Below are positions 16,668 through 25,058 of a stretch of DNA of 56,165 bases, piece after piece (position 1 is the first letter of the stretch; each line of letters begins with the position of its first letter). Origin of the DNA: Candidatus Endobugula sp. Lineage in GTDB: Bacteria; Pseudomonadota; Gammaproteobacteria; Pseudomonadales; Cellvibrionaceae. The notes beneath the pieces were generated by a model. That model ran no database searches, was not told the origin of the DNA, and worked only from the letters and a program-made list of their open reading frames with translations. The stretch covers positions 1,736 through 57,900 of the forward strand of contig JAHDEM010000009.1 of NCBI GenBank assembly GCA_020628895.1, given 5' to 3'. The translations under genes were made by a program, and so were the position numbers.

Positions 16668-17342
16668 TTAGTCGTTAGTTGGTAAAAGAAATAAAAAATT
16701 ACTCACTATCTCCTTCCCGCATTCTGTCGCAAATGACTCAGGGTGAAACTGAATACCGTATATAGGATATTCTTTGTGTTGAACGCCCATAATTTCGAAT
16801 TGGCCACCTTGATGAATTTTTTCTAAATCATCAAATGATTCGGTACCACAGTCACCCACCGTAGCGGTTAAGCGCAAGCAATCCGGTAACGTGTGAGGTT
16901 TTGCTATTAAAGAGTGGTAACGCATCACTTCTACTTGATCAGGTATATTAACAAATATGCCTTCGCTTTTATGAGTGACTGGGCTAATTTTTCCATGCAT
17001 CGGTAAATGTGCTTTGATGATGTCGCCACCAAAACCATGCACAATGCCCTGCATGCCTAGGCAAACACCTAATAGGGGGGTTGTTTTACCAATCTCTTGT
17101 ATTACTTGTGCGCATACACCAAAATATTTTTCATCATCAGGTGAGCCTGGTCCGGGTGAAATAATGACTCGGTCGGGTTGTTCTGCCTGAATATCTTCGA
17201 TGGTGACTTCGTCGTTACGTTTAACAATAATCGTAAAGTTTTCTATTTCACCTGCATATTGTTTGCTAGTGAGAATTTCACCAACAAATTGATATAGGTT
17301 GTAGGTAAAGGAATCATAATTATCAATAATATAGACTTTCAT
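16668..17342 (-). CDS. trpG: Anthranilate synthase component II (glutamine amidotransferase)
   Basis: 224 residues of a class I glutamine amidotransferase, supplying ammonia for anthranilate formation from chorismate. N-terminal IIDNYDSFTYNLYQF, oxyanion segment ISPGPGSPDD, nucleophile Cys94 in GVCLGMQ, and His200/Glu202 in GIQFHPES complete the triad. The usual GHQ after the nucleophile is GMQ, and the protein is about 30 residues longer than common TrpG/PabA, with extra sequence near 24-45 and 165-190. Its ATG overlaps the trpE stop (TAATG). It could also serve PabB, but the operon with trpR and trpE favours tryptophan. Confidence 0.88.
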   Translation of the reverse strand: MKVYIIDNYDSFTYNLYQFVGEILTSKQYAGEIENFTIIVKRNDEVTIEDIQAEQPDRVIISPGPGSPDDEKYFGVCAQVIQEIGKTTPLLGVCLGMQGIVHGFGGDIIKAHLPMHGKISPVTHKSEGIFVNIPDQVEVMRYHSLIAKPHTLPDCLRLTATVGDCGTESFDDLEKIHQGGQFEIMGVQHKEYPIYGIQFHPESFATECGKEIVSNFLFLLPTND

Positions 17343-18751
17343 TAGGCATTCCCTTGTCCAGCAGTTTGATTTTCGGGTAAAAACTTATCGAGCACTTTTT
17401 TGGTTCCTGCAAACTTTCTTTGAATTTCTTCGTATTCGTCATCAGGGTTAGAGTCGTAAACATTGCCACCACAGGTTTGTACATAAGCGTTATTGCCATT
17501 GGCAAATACGGTGCGAATAGGGATAGCAAAGGCGCAGTCACCGTTAAACGAAAAATGTCCAACCGCACCACCATAAGGTCCACGTCCGTCGACTTCTAAG
17601 TCATCGATAATTTTCATGGCTTCTATTTTTGGTGCGCCTGTTAATGTACCTGCAGGGAAATTACTGGCTAAGGCAGAGAACATATCGTCTTTTTCTGAAA
17701 TAATACCAACAATTTCACTGGCAATATGTTGAACATGGCTAAAGCGTTTAATATCCATCAAGCTACGTACTTTTACTGTGCCGAATTGTGCAACACGGCC
17801 AATATCGTTACGGTGTAAATCCACAATCATATTGTGTTCGGCAATTTCTTTGGGATCGTTTAGCAGTGTTCTTGCTAAAGCGGTATCTTCTTCGGGTGTT
17901 GCACCGCGTTTAGTTGTACCGGCCAGCGGGAAGGTTTCCATCTCTCCTTGCCGCAAGCGGAATAATAATTCAGGGCTGGCGCCAATTAATCGTTGTTCAC
18001 CAAATTTCACGTAATACATTTGTGGTGATGGGTTCACTTCTCTGAGTTGCTCATAAATATTAATCGCATCGCCATCGAGTGAATAATGTTTTTTAAACCC
18101 AACTTCTGTTTGAAATATTTTTCCGTCGATAATATCTTGTTTGACCTTTAGAACGGCATCACGATGCTGTTCTCTATTCATCGTTTCTTTAATGGGGGTT
18201 ACTACTAGCTTCCCACTGACAACATTATCGGCTTCGATAAATTTCTCAACAAGAGACAATCGACTATTCTCATAGTAAAAATAAATAATCTCTCCTGTCA
18301 TTTTGTCTAATATAAGACCGTCTTTATATAAGCCAAAGCGAAAGGTATCGAACATATCACTGTCTTGTAGATGAAGTGATGGTTCAAAATAATTCATACT
18401 GTCATAGGCAAGGTAACCACTTAGACCACCAGCATATTTACGCGATACAATATCCTGTGGCACGATGCTACGCAGTAATTCATAAGGATTATCTGACGGG
18501 TAGTTTTCTACATGTCCGTCTTTTTCCTCTATGCTCAAAGTATTGTCATTAGCATAGATTAACTTTTCCGGATCGAAACCAATAATAGAATAACGGGAGA
18601 TATGGCTGTCTTCACCTAGGGATTCAAAGTAAAAGCAGTTATTATATTCTTGTTCTATTTTTTTAAATAATTGAAAGAAATCACAATCCGCAGTAATCGT
18701 CACATAATGCGGTTTGCGAGGGAGCGTGATTTTGGGTGGTTGTTTACACAT
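17342..18751 (-). CDS. trpE: Anthranilate synthase component I
   Basis: 469 residues of the chorismate-binding family. An N-terminal regulatory domain contains YFESLG (41-46), aligning with the LLES feedback segment that binds tryptophan. Catalytic blocks are IFQTEVG, GASPELLFRL, PLAGT (275-279), LVDLHRND-like VDLHRNDIG and PAGTLTGAPKIEAM (365-378). PLAGT with Ala, rather than Lys, fits anthranilate synthase and not the aminodeoxychorismate synthase type. It makes anthranilate with TrpG. It is co-transcribed after trpR with a 44-bp gap. It is shorter than the roughly 490-520-residue proteobacterial TrpE and looks divergent. Confidence 0.88.
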   Translation of the reverse strand: MCKQPPKITLPRKPHYVTITADCDFFQLFKKIEQEYNNCFYFESLGEDSHISRYSIIGFDPEKLIYANDNTLSIEEKDGHVENYPSDNPYELLRSIVPQDIVSRKYAGGLSGYLAYDSMNYFEPSLHLQDSDMFDTFRFGLYKDGLILDKMTGEIIYFYYENSRLSLVEKFIEADNVVSGKLVVTPIKETMNREQHRDAVLKVKQDIIDGKIFQTEVGFKKHYSLDGDAINIYEQLREVNPSPQMYYVKFGEQRLIGASPELLFRLRQGEMETFPLAGTTKRGATPEEDTALARTLLNDPKEIAEHNMIVDLHRNDIGRVAQFGTVKVRSLMDIKRFSHVQHIASEIVGIISEKDDMFSALASNFPAGTLTGAPKIEAMKIIDDLEVDGRGPYGGAVGHFSFNGDCAFAIPIRTVFANGNNAYVQTCGGNVYDSNPDDEYEEIQRKFAGTKKVLDKFLPENQTAGQGNA

Positions 18752-18795
18752 AATTCAGTATTTTGCCCTTATCAATAAAACAAAATAGCTTATTG

Positions 18796-19047
18796 CTACT
18801 TTATTTGTTGTCTTTTAAGCGCATTAGAGCCTCGAGTAACCGTCGCAATGCCCACACCAAGTTTCTCGGCGATTTGGCGCTGCGGCATACCCGACTTTAA
18901 AAGCTTAAAAATTTGTAATCGTTTACTAATTTCATCTATTTCATTTTCAGTTAGCAGGTCGTGTAAAGTGTTTTCTAACTTTTCAGCAGTGTCACCTTCT
19001 AACAGATGTTGTATTAGCTCATCGATATATTGTTGTTTTGTATTCAT
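18796..19047 (-). CDS. trpR: Trp repressor family regulator
   Basis: 83 residues, all-helical TrpR fold; E. coli TrpR is 108 residues, so the N-terminus is short. The helix-turn-helix is MPQRQIAEKLGVGIATVTRGSNAL (about 54-77), nearly the canonical TrpR helices D-E including the GIATITRGSN-like block. It is the first gene of a trpR-trpE-trpG operon. A palindrome, TGTACTAGTACA, lies over the start codon, so the protein probably represses its own operon when tryptophan is bound. No Shine-Dalgarno is present before the ATG. Confidence 0.92.
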   Translation of the reverse strand: MNTKQQYIDELIQHLLEGDTAEKLENTLHDLLTENEIDEISKRLQIFKLLKSGMPQRQIAEKLGVGIATVTRGSNALKRQQIK

Positions 19048-19083
19048 GTACTAGTACATTAACACGCTCGGTAGATAAGTCAA
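19047..19083 (-). promoter_or_regulatory. trpR promoter with overlapping trp operator
   Basis: On the minus strand: TTGACT (19083-19078), a 16-bp spacer and TAATGT (19061-19056), then TGTACTAGTACA (19058-19047), whose last base is the A of the trpR ATG. The CTAGTAC core resembles E. coli trp operator half-sites (ACTAGT). The transcription start should fall at or within a few bases of the ATG, predicting a leaderless or nearly leaderless mRNA. Confidence 0.6.
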
Positions 19084-19114
19084 CTATTTAGAGCAAATAT
19101 ATTAGTATTAAACT

Positions 19115-19142
19115 TAGAGGCTAGAGGCTAGAGGCTAGAGGC
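19115..19142. repeat. Four tandem copies of a 7-bp unit (TAGAGGC)
   Basis: TAGAGGC is repeated at 19115, 19122, 19129 and 19136 without mismatch. The last copy overlaps the rlmA stop codon (CTA at 19135-19137 on the plus strand, read TAG). It looks like a simple-sequence slippage tract. Confidence 0.95.
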
Positions 19143-19959
19143 TGGTTTTTTGATACAAATATATTTTAAAATCCCCAGTATCCTGTAATGAATGTGTATC
19201 TTGTAAACGTAAACGTCCTGAGTAGGGAATTCGATGGGCATGTGGAGTCATGCTGACGAGTTGCATAATACTCGTATTATCTTTTAGATGAATAGGCACT
19301 TGTATGGCTTGTTCATGTACCAAAGTAAAACTCTCAGAAAAATAGCTTTGATGTTTTTCTGTGGAGTAATCGTTAACATTATCATAAATAATGCGGCGTA
19401 AGGCATGTAAATGGTTATCACCTGGGCCTGCGTAGAGTACATAGCCGTTAGGCTTTAAATGTTGTAAGAAAGAGTTTGCCTCTACGCGAGAAAAAATACT
19501 CACAATCACATCAAATGCCTCTTTAACGTAAGGTAAACGGCTACTTGATGCCACACACCAGTGAACTTCCTTATTAGTTGCAGCGGCATGAATAGCGGGC
19601 TTGGAAATATCCAAGCCGTAAACGCGGCTGTTTTCTAGTGATTGTTGAATCTGTTGAGTATAAAACCCCTCGCCACAACCGGAATCTAAAATAGAAAAAT
19701 GATCAGATGGTTGGCAATGGGATAACACCGACAATATCGCATCGGCAAATGCTTGATAATGACCTGCTCTGAGAAAATCGCTGCGAGCCTTAACCATTTG
19801 CGCATTATCACCAGGGTTTTTGGAGCTTTTATACTGTGATAACAATAAATTAATATATCCCTTTTTGTGAAAATCAAAACTGTGGTTTTGGTCACAGCGC
19901 AAGGAATTATTGTTAACCTTTAACGGGCTTTGGCATATGGGGCAGGCATATAGAGTCAT
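19135..19959 (-). CDS. rlmA: 23S rRNA (guanine-N1)-methyltransferase RlmA
   Basis: 274 residues. An N-terminal zinc finger with Cys6, Cys9, Cys22 and His26 (CPIC...CDQNH), and the family segment FDFHKKGYINLLL followed by NPGDNAQMVKARSDFL. The SAM-binding domain has ILDSGCGEGFYTQQ (motif I) and YGLDISKPAI. These are the signatures of RlmA, which methylates G745 (enterobacterial) or G748 (RlmA-II type) in helix 35 of 23S rRNA; Gram-negative context favours G745. Its stop codon lies in a 7-bp tandem repeat. It lies upstream of trpR on the same strand. Confidence 0.93.
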   Translation of the reverse strand: MTLYACPICQSPLKVNNNSLRCDQNHSFDFHKKGYINLLLSQYKSSKNPGDNAQMVKARSDFLRAGHYQAFADAILSVLSHCQPSDHFSILDSGCGEGFYTQQIQQSLENSRVYGLDISKPAIHAAATNKEVHWCVASSSRLPYVKEAFDVIVSIFSRVEANSFLQHLKPNGYVLYAGPGDNHLHALRRIIYDNVNDYSTEKHQSYFSESFTLVHEQAIQVPIHLKDNTSIMQLVSMTPHAHRIPYSGRLRLQDTHSLQDTGDFKIYLYQKTSL

Positions 19960-20014
19960 TTATTGAATAATGCTAGTGTGATGAATAGTCGTAGCAAATC
20001 ATATTAGATTCGGC

Positions 20015-20320
20015 TTATTGTGACAATGTCTTTCCTTGTAGCTGATAAGCAAAAGCAATGATTTGTGCAATAGCAATGTAAAGGCTTTCGGGAATTTCAT
20101 CGCCTAATTCGAGTTCTGCTAATAATTCTAACAAGGGTGGGTTTTCACATAGTGTCACTCCGTTGGCTTTGGCGATATCAATAATCGTTTGTGCTGTTTC
20201 GCCTTCACCTTTAGCGGTGATTGTTGGTGTATTTTCTCCATCATAATACAGAGCAACAGCTTGTATTAAGTCTTCGGTGGTTATTGCTGGCGTTTCTTCA
20301 TATGACATTTTATTGATCAT
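20015..20320 (-). CDS. FlhB-like C-terminal domain protein (FlhX type)
   Basis: 101 residues, equal to the cytoplasmic C-terminal domain of FlhB/YscU without the membrane part and without the autocleaving NPTH motif. Shared features are VALYYDGENTPTITAKGEGE, then NPPLLELLAEL and IPESLYIAIAQIIAFAYQL. Such stand-alone copies can partly replace the FlhB C-domain in the flagellar export-specificity switch. It follows fliK by 5 bp, its functional partner in the switch. An in-frame ATG four codons downstream (20308) is an alternative start. Confidence 0.88.
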   Translation of the reverse strand: MINKMSYEETPAITTEDLIQAVALYYDGENTPTITAKGEGETAQTIIDIAKANGVTLCENPPLLELLAELELGDEIPESLYIAIAQIIAFAYQLQGKTLSQ

Positions 20321-20325
20321 TCGTA

Positions 20326-21948
20326 TTAAGTGGTTACATCCACTAAATTGTAGTCTAGTGATAATGACTGTTTAGGTGGCTTTCCTTCTATACAAGTTAA
20401 GTCTTCTACATTAAGTCCCTTGGCAATTAAATTGTTTCTTAAGGAGGCGAGTCGGTTTTTAGCCGTTTGGCAAAGCCAATGAGATTCTGTCCATAGCGTG
20501 ACAGAGACAGTGTCTTGTATCACTGTTAATTGGGTATGAAGTTGTTCAATATTTTTCGTATCTTTCCCTGGTAAATCAAACGACATAAAGACTTGCCAGC
20601 GACGGGTGAGATGATGATTCTCGTCACTCTCATTATCGTTTTCATTTTCATTATCATCGTCGTAGTTAAATCTTCTCCCATTGTTTTCTTCATGAATTTC
20701 TTTAATACTCAGTTGTAATGGAAGCACTTGATCCCCCCAACGAAGCGCTATTTCGGTGTTGATAGTTAAGCCTTTGGTTAACACGTTTTCAGCTTCACTA
20801 TTGAGTGACCTTAATTGATTAAAGTGGATTTTTTCTTGAGAACTCTGGATTAATTGTGCTAATTGTTTATGAATGACCTCTTTTAATTTTTTCGTACTAT
20901 GATTGGTATTTTCGGATACTTTAATGCCTAATAATTGCAAAATATGAGTAATTTGTTCAGGAGGGGTCGAGCTTTTTCCATGGGTGCTGGTTACCAGTGG
21001 TATGTTAGATAAAAATTGTACCAGTGCATTTTCCAGTGTCGATAGTTGCTTAGTTGAGCTCAATAAAGTGTTAGCTGAGTTATGTGGTGATTCATTATTT
21101 AACGCTTGCGATAGCTTCCCTAAAATAGTTCTTAAATCATGACTTAGTGATTGCTGGGAATGCACCTTCTGCTCCGTGAATATACCACTGGTGTTAAGGG
21201 CCGTTTTTAATTGTGGACCAGTCGATAGGGTTTGATTCGAATGAATAAAAGTCGATAACTGTTTTAGTGCTTGCTGTATTTTAGGTGAGGCTAGATCGGC
21301 TTGCAGATTAACTGGAAGTTTCTCTAATAAGTGAATCACATTGAGTAAACGGCTGGTATTTTGTTGCAGTGGTAGTGATTGCCTTAGCCCTTCTGTCATG
21401 GCAGTACGTATATTACTAATTGATGGTTTGATGACAATGTCCTTGTTGTGATTCATTTGTAATAAGAGCATGTCACCTTTTTTAAAGGTATTGGGAGTAA
21501 TTGTAGTTAGTATTTTATGTCCAGTAGAGGGATCGACCAGCTTCACCATATAAAGAGTATTCTGCGTAGTCGGTTTAGAGAGTATTTGTGCCGCTACCTC
21601 GGGATTGAGCTTAGCAAGTAACAGTTGGTTTTGTTTATTTAATGGCTGTATGCTTTTTACTTCGGCATGAAGCTGTTGTTGACCTTGTAATCGCTGAACG
21701 ATGGCCTGTAATTGTTGAGCTTGTGTTGCTTTAATGGCCAACTGAGTATTATTAGCGATTGTTGGCTTTTGGCTTTGCTGTACATTACTTGTATCAGCCG
21801 TTATTGCCTGCGATGCTGATTGGCTCTTCGGTGCAGATGCTTGGGTAGAAGACGCAGTGACTACAACACCAGTGGTTGATTGCCCGCCAGCGGCTTTGGG
21901 TGTATGACTAACAGTAGAGACAGGTCTTGTATTAGGGAGCTCGCTCAT
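20326..21948 (-). CDS. fliK: Flagellar hook-length control protein FliK-like
   Basis: 540 residues. A long, low-complexity Gln/Ser/Thr-rich N-terminal region (about 1-160) is typical of the secreted molecular-ruler part. The C-terminal Flg_hook domain lies at about 400-520, containing the pattern RRWQVFMSFDLPG, then IQDTVSVTLWTESH and LRNNLIAKGLNVEDL. An acidic Asp/Asn/Glu run at about 425-442 interrupts it. FliK measures the hook and switches FlhB specificity. The gene stands with the FlhB-like protein only; the main flagellar operons are not in this window. Divergent from ccmA, a synteny also seen in pseudomonads. Confidence 0.82.
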   Translation of the reverse strand: MSELPNTRPVSTVSHTPKAAGGQSTTGVVVTASSTQASAPKSQSASQAITADTSNVQQSQKPTIANNTQLAIKATQAQQLQAIVQRLQGQQQLHAEVKSIQPLNKQNQLLLAKLNPEVAAQILSKPTTQNTLYMVKLVDPSTGHKILTTITPNTFKKGDMLLLQMNHNKDIVIKPSISNIRTAMTEGLRQSLPLQQNTSRLLNVIHLLEKLPVNLQADLASPKIQQALKQLSTFIHSNQTLSTGPQLKTALNTSGIFTEQKVHSQQSLSHDLRTILGKLSQALNNESPHNSANTLLSSTKQLSTLENALVQFLSNIPLVTSTHGKSSTPPEQITHILQLLGIKVSENTNHSTKKLKEVIHKQLAQLIQSSQEKIHFNQLRSLNSEAENVLTKGLTINTEIALRWGDQVLPLQLSIKEIHEENNGRRFNYDDDNENENDNESDENHHLTRRWQVFMSFDLPGKDTKNIEQLHTQLTVIQDTVSVTLWTESHWLCQTAKNRLASLRNNLIAKGLNVEDLTCIEGKPPKQSLSLDYNLVDVTT

Positions 21949-22055
21949 ACAGTTTTGATCTTAAAATAGTGGCAATATATCTTTAAGCATAGCAAGTTCT
22001 ATCTATTTCTGTAGTTGTTCGTATAATAGCTGCTTTTAATAAATATTGATGATTA

Positions 22056-22766
22056 ATGGCTGCTCTTACTACTCATTCAACTGATCATAAAACAAACACT
22101 GCATTGTTAACATTTAAGCAGTTTGGTTGTACTCGTGACAGTCGTGTTTTATTTGAGGGAATTGATTTCGATATTTATGCTGGAGACGTAGTTCAAGTGG
22201 AAGGACCTAATGGAACAGGTAAAACCACTTTATTACGTGCGCTAACAAGGCTGCTCCCTGATTACGAAGGGGAGATACTATGGCGCGGTAAAACACTCAG
22301 TCATGCTCATTATGATTTTTTATCTCAGCTGTTATTCATTGGGCATCTACCCGGTATAAAAAAAACCTTAACCCCTCGCGAAAACCTCGCTTTTTTATCC
22401 AGTCTTAATGGCACCAGTACGCTCTCAGATATTGATGACGCTCTAGCACAGGTGGGCTTGTACGGTTATGAAGACATGCCATGTTACCAATTATCAGCAG
22501 GCCAAAATCGGCGCATTGCTTTGGCACGGTTATATCTTACAAAAGCATTGGTTTGGGTATTAGATGAACCTTATACCGCAGTAGATGTGGCGGGTATCAA
22601 AAAGCTAGAAGCACTATTTGAATATCATGCCAAGCAGGGCGGGTGCGTTATACTCACCAGTCATCAACCACCGAATATCCGAGATTTAAAACACCTGTCA
22701 CTGACGGATTATTCAGGTGGTGATTCATCATCGGCTTCAGTTATTGAAGGGGCGTATGATGAGTAA
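22056..22766 (+). CDS. ccmA: Cytochrome c biogenesis ABC ATPase CcmA
   Basis: 236 residues. Walker A GPNGTGKTT (50-58), signature LSAGQNRRIALARL, Walker B VWVLDEPYTAVD and H-loop ILTSHQP. This is the ATPase of the CcmABCD complex, which frees heme-loaded CcmE from CcmC. The LSAGQ signature, instead of LSGGQ, and the short 230-residue length are usual for CcmA. The first gene of the ccm operon; its last codons overlap the ccmB start. Cytoplasmic side of the inner membrane. Confidence 0.95.
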   Translation: MAALTTHSTDHKTNTALLTFKQFGCTRDSRVLFEGIDFDIYAGDVVQVEGPNGTGKTTLLRALTRLLPDYEGEILWRGKTLSHAHYDFLSQLLFIGHLPGIKKTLTPRENLAFLSSLNGTSTLSDIDDALAQVGLYGYEDMPCYQLSAGQNRRIALARLYLTKALVWVLDEPYTAVDVAGIKKLEALFEYHAKQGGCVILTSHQPPNIRDLKHLSLTDYSGGDSSSASVIEGAYDE

Positions 22767-23448
22767 CTCTCAATCCCTGTCTGCCACATTATTATCGGTG
22801 TTTCGTCGCGACTTGGTGATCGCCTTTCGTCAACGTAGTGATATGCTCAATCCGATTGTGTTTTTCTTGATGGTGGTGACGATGATGCCATTAGGTATCT
22901 CTCCGCAAGCAAGCACGCTAGCCCAGTTGGCTCCGGGATTATTATGGGTGATTGCATTATTAGCCTGTTTACTATCATTAGACGGTTTATTTCGAACAGA
23001 CTACGATGATGGTACCTTAGAGCAATTGATCTTAAGCCCGCAACCTCTGTATTTTATTGTGATTATCAAAGCGCTAGTGCATTGGTTAACCACGGGTTTA
23101 CCTTTAACGTTAGTTGCTCCATTATTGGGCGTTTTGTTAGCTTTGCCCTCCGATGGGTTTATTCCTCTGTGGTTGTCATTACTACTAGGAACATTAACAT
23201 TAAGTTTTGTGGGTGCTATTGGTGCGGCATTAACCGTATCTCTACGTAAAGGTGGCCTGTTATTATCATTAATAATTATGCCTTTATACGTTCCTGTACT
23301 TATTTTTGGGGCGAGCACAGTCCGTTCTGCGGTTGAGGGAATCCCTTATACAGGGGCATTAGCCGTATTAGGTATGTTTTGTGCTTTAGCGTTGATGCTT
23401 GCGCCATTAGCCATTGTTGGAGCATTAAAAATGAGTGTTCAGGAATAA
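22759..23448 (+). CDS. ccmB: Heme exporter membrane subunit CcmB
   Basis: 229 residues and about six TM helices. The start is taken at the second ATG of an ATGATG pair (22756/22759) because GAAGGGG at 22746-22752 is best spaced for it; a further in-frame GTG at 22717 would extend far into ccmA. Family segments are FRRDLVIAFRQRSDMLNPIVFF, here split by the hydrophobic start, DGTLEQLILSP and LPLTLVAPLLG. CcmB pairs with CcmA and CcmC. The start overlaps the ccmA 3' end by 8 bp, implying translational coupling. Confidence 0.94.
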   Translation: MSNSQSLSATLLSVFRRDLVIAFRQRSDMLNPIVFFLMVVTMMPLGISPQASTLAQLAPGLLWVIALLACLLSLDGLFRTDYDDGTLEQLILSPQPLYFIVIIKALVHWLTTGLPLTLVAPLLGVLLALPSDGFIPLWLSLLLGTLTLSFVGAIGAALTVSLRKGGLLLSLIIMPLYVPVLIFGASTVRSAVEGIPYTGALAVLGMFCALALMLAPLAIVGALKMSVQE

Positions 23449-23492
23449 AGCAAACGCGTTAGCATAACGTATATTGAAGAGAGGATATTATT

Positions 23493-24233
23493 TTGGGTTG
23501 GCAGTGGTTTCATCAATTGGGTTCTCCAAGGTGGTTTTATGAAAAAACTAGCCGTTGGATGCCTTGGATAGGTGCTATTGCACTTATTTTATTGGTTGTT
23601 GGGGCAGTATGGGGACTGGCTTATGCCCCTGTAGATGCGAAGCAAGGTAATAGTTATCGAATCATTTACATTCATGTGCCTGCTGCATTTCTGGCTTTAG
23701 CAGGTTACTACATTATGGCTATTGCCGGTGCAGTAGGGATTATTTGGCAAATGAAGTTGTCCTACACGGTGATGCGATCGGCTGCGCCTATTGGTGCGAC
23801 ATTAACTTTTATTGCCTTGGTAACAGGGGCAGTATGGGGCAAGCCTACATGGGGTACATGGTGGGTTTGGGATGCTCGCATCACCTCAATGCTTATTTTG
23901 TTTTTCCTATATCTAGGGGTGATGGCATTACAAGGGGCGTACCAAAACCAGAATACGGCCAATAAAGCAGGTGCTATTTTGGCTTTAGTAGGGACTATTA
24001 ATATCCCCATTATTTATAAATCCGTTGATTGGTGGTTCACTTTACATCAGCCTGCCACTTTAAAATTAACTGGCGAGTCAAGTATCGATCCCTCAATGGC
24101 GTATCCCTTATTGATTATGATTGCTGGATTTTATGGTTTGTATGCATGGTTATTAATGCATTGGACAAGAATGGATATTTTACACTCAGAGCAAAAAACA
24201 GCTTGGGTAAAAGCGTTAGTCAGTAGTAAATAA
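23493..24233 (+). CDS. ccmC: Heme handling protein CcmC (TTG start)
   Basis: 246 residues and six TM helices. The tryptophan-rich WWD segment WGTWWVWDARITSMLI binds heme, flanked by conserved His in IYIHVPAAF and TLHQPATL. CcmC loads heme onto CcmE. GAGAGGA at 23479-23485 is correctly placed for the TTG at 23493, with no nearer ATG that keeps the conserved N-terminus WQWFHQLGSPRWFY, so a TTG start is well supported. A full-length family member. Confidence 0.94.
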   Translation: MGWQWFHQLGSPRWFYEKTSRWMPWIGAIALILLVVGAVWGLAYAPVDAKQGNSYRIIYIHVPAAFLALAGYYIMAIAGAVGIIWQMKLSYTVMRSAAPIGATLTFIALVTGAVWGKPTWGTWWVWDARITSMLILFFLYLGVMALQGAYQNQNTANKAGAILALVGTINIPIIYKSVDWWFTLHQPATLKLTGESSIDPSMAYPLLIMIAGFYGLYAWLLMHWTRMDILHSEQKTAWVKALVSSK

Positions 24234-24259
24234 TAGTTAGCCTATTGATAGGATATTTT

Positions 24260-24445
24260 ATGACATTTCAGTTTAACTCATTGATCGACTTCTTAAATAT
24301 GGCAGGCCATGGCCCTTATGTATGGGCCAGTTATGCTATTACCACCATTGCTCTTGTCACATTAGTGGTTTATCCACTCATGCAAAAGAAGCAGATAATA
24401 GCCCAAATTAGGCGCCAGCAACGTATAAGTAATCCGCCAGAGTAA
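24260..24445 (+). CDS. ccmD: Heme exporter small subunit CcmD
   Basis: 61 residues from the ATG at 24260, preceded by TAGGA (24249-24253). One TM helix lies at about 18-38, after the CcmD-type sequence FLNMAGHGPYVWASYAIT. A basic cytoplasmic tail (KKQIIAQIRRQQR) completes the family pattern. CcmD stabilises the CcmABC-CcmE release complex. An in-frame TTG at 24245 exists but sits on the ribosome-binding sequence. Confidence 0.92.
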   Translation: MTFQFNSLIDFLNMAGHGPYVWASYAITTIALVTLVVYPLMQKKQIIAQIRRQQRISNPPE

Positions 24446-24494
24446 CCTCCTGAGTAAAGAGTAACGTCATTCAGCCAAGAGTATATTGTTAATT

Positions 24495-24962
24495 ATGCAT
24501 CCAGCCCGAAAGCAACGACTGTTTATTGTTTTATTTATTGTGATATTTTCCAGCATCGCCATTTTGTTGATGACCTATGCTCTACGTGAAAATATCAACT
24601 TATTCTATCCACCAACGAAAATTGTTTCTGGCGAGGCCCCAGTGAATACTCGTATTCGGGGTGGAGGTTGCGTCGTTCCTGGTTCAATCGTGCGCTCTAC
24701 ACAAGATCTAACAGTGGACTTTCTTATCACCGATGGTGTCGCAGAAGTGGCTGTTACTTATACAGGAATACTGCCTGATTTGTTTGCTGAGGGAGAGGCG
24801 GCAGTAGTCAATGGTACGTTAAATGCCTCTGGTGTGTTTGAAGCAACCGAGGTGCTGGCGAAGCATGATGAAAACTATATGCCAGCCGAGGTTGTTGAAG
24901 CTATGGCTGAGTCATCAGAACGTACAGGGACTCAACATCAAGCCACTTGTGATGGTATATAG
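24495..24962 (+). CDS. ccmE: Heme chaperone CcmE
   Basis: 155 residues from the ATG at 24495. An N-terminal TM anchor (about 10-30) and a periplasmic OB-fold, ending in the heme-binding motif LAKHDENYMPAEV with His124 and Tyr128 (HxxxY). CcmE binds heme covalently through the His and passes it to CcmF. The usual FRxGGxV segment reads IRGGGCVVPGS, with a Cys at residue 59; a second Cys lies at 152, so a disulfide is conceivable. Ribosome site before the ATG is weak. Confidence 0.93.
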   Translation: MHPARKQRLFIVLFIVIFSSIAILLMTYALRENINLFYPPTKIVSGEAPVNTRIRGGGCVVPGSIVRSTQDLTVDFLITDGVAEVAVTYTGILPDLFAEGEAAVVNGTLNASGVFEATEVLAKHDENYMPAEVVEAMAESSERTGTQHQATCDGI

Positions 24963-25058
24963 CTCACTTATCGATGTATACGTGATAAATATTGCCAATA
25001 AAGTAATATGTCTAATGACATACAGCTAAACCAATCTATTAACTAAGAGTCACCACAT

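Noticed and set aside
18752-18795. trp attenuator or leader peptide between trpR and trpE
   Set aside because: Only 44 bp, with no Trp codon run or alternative hairpins.
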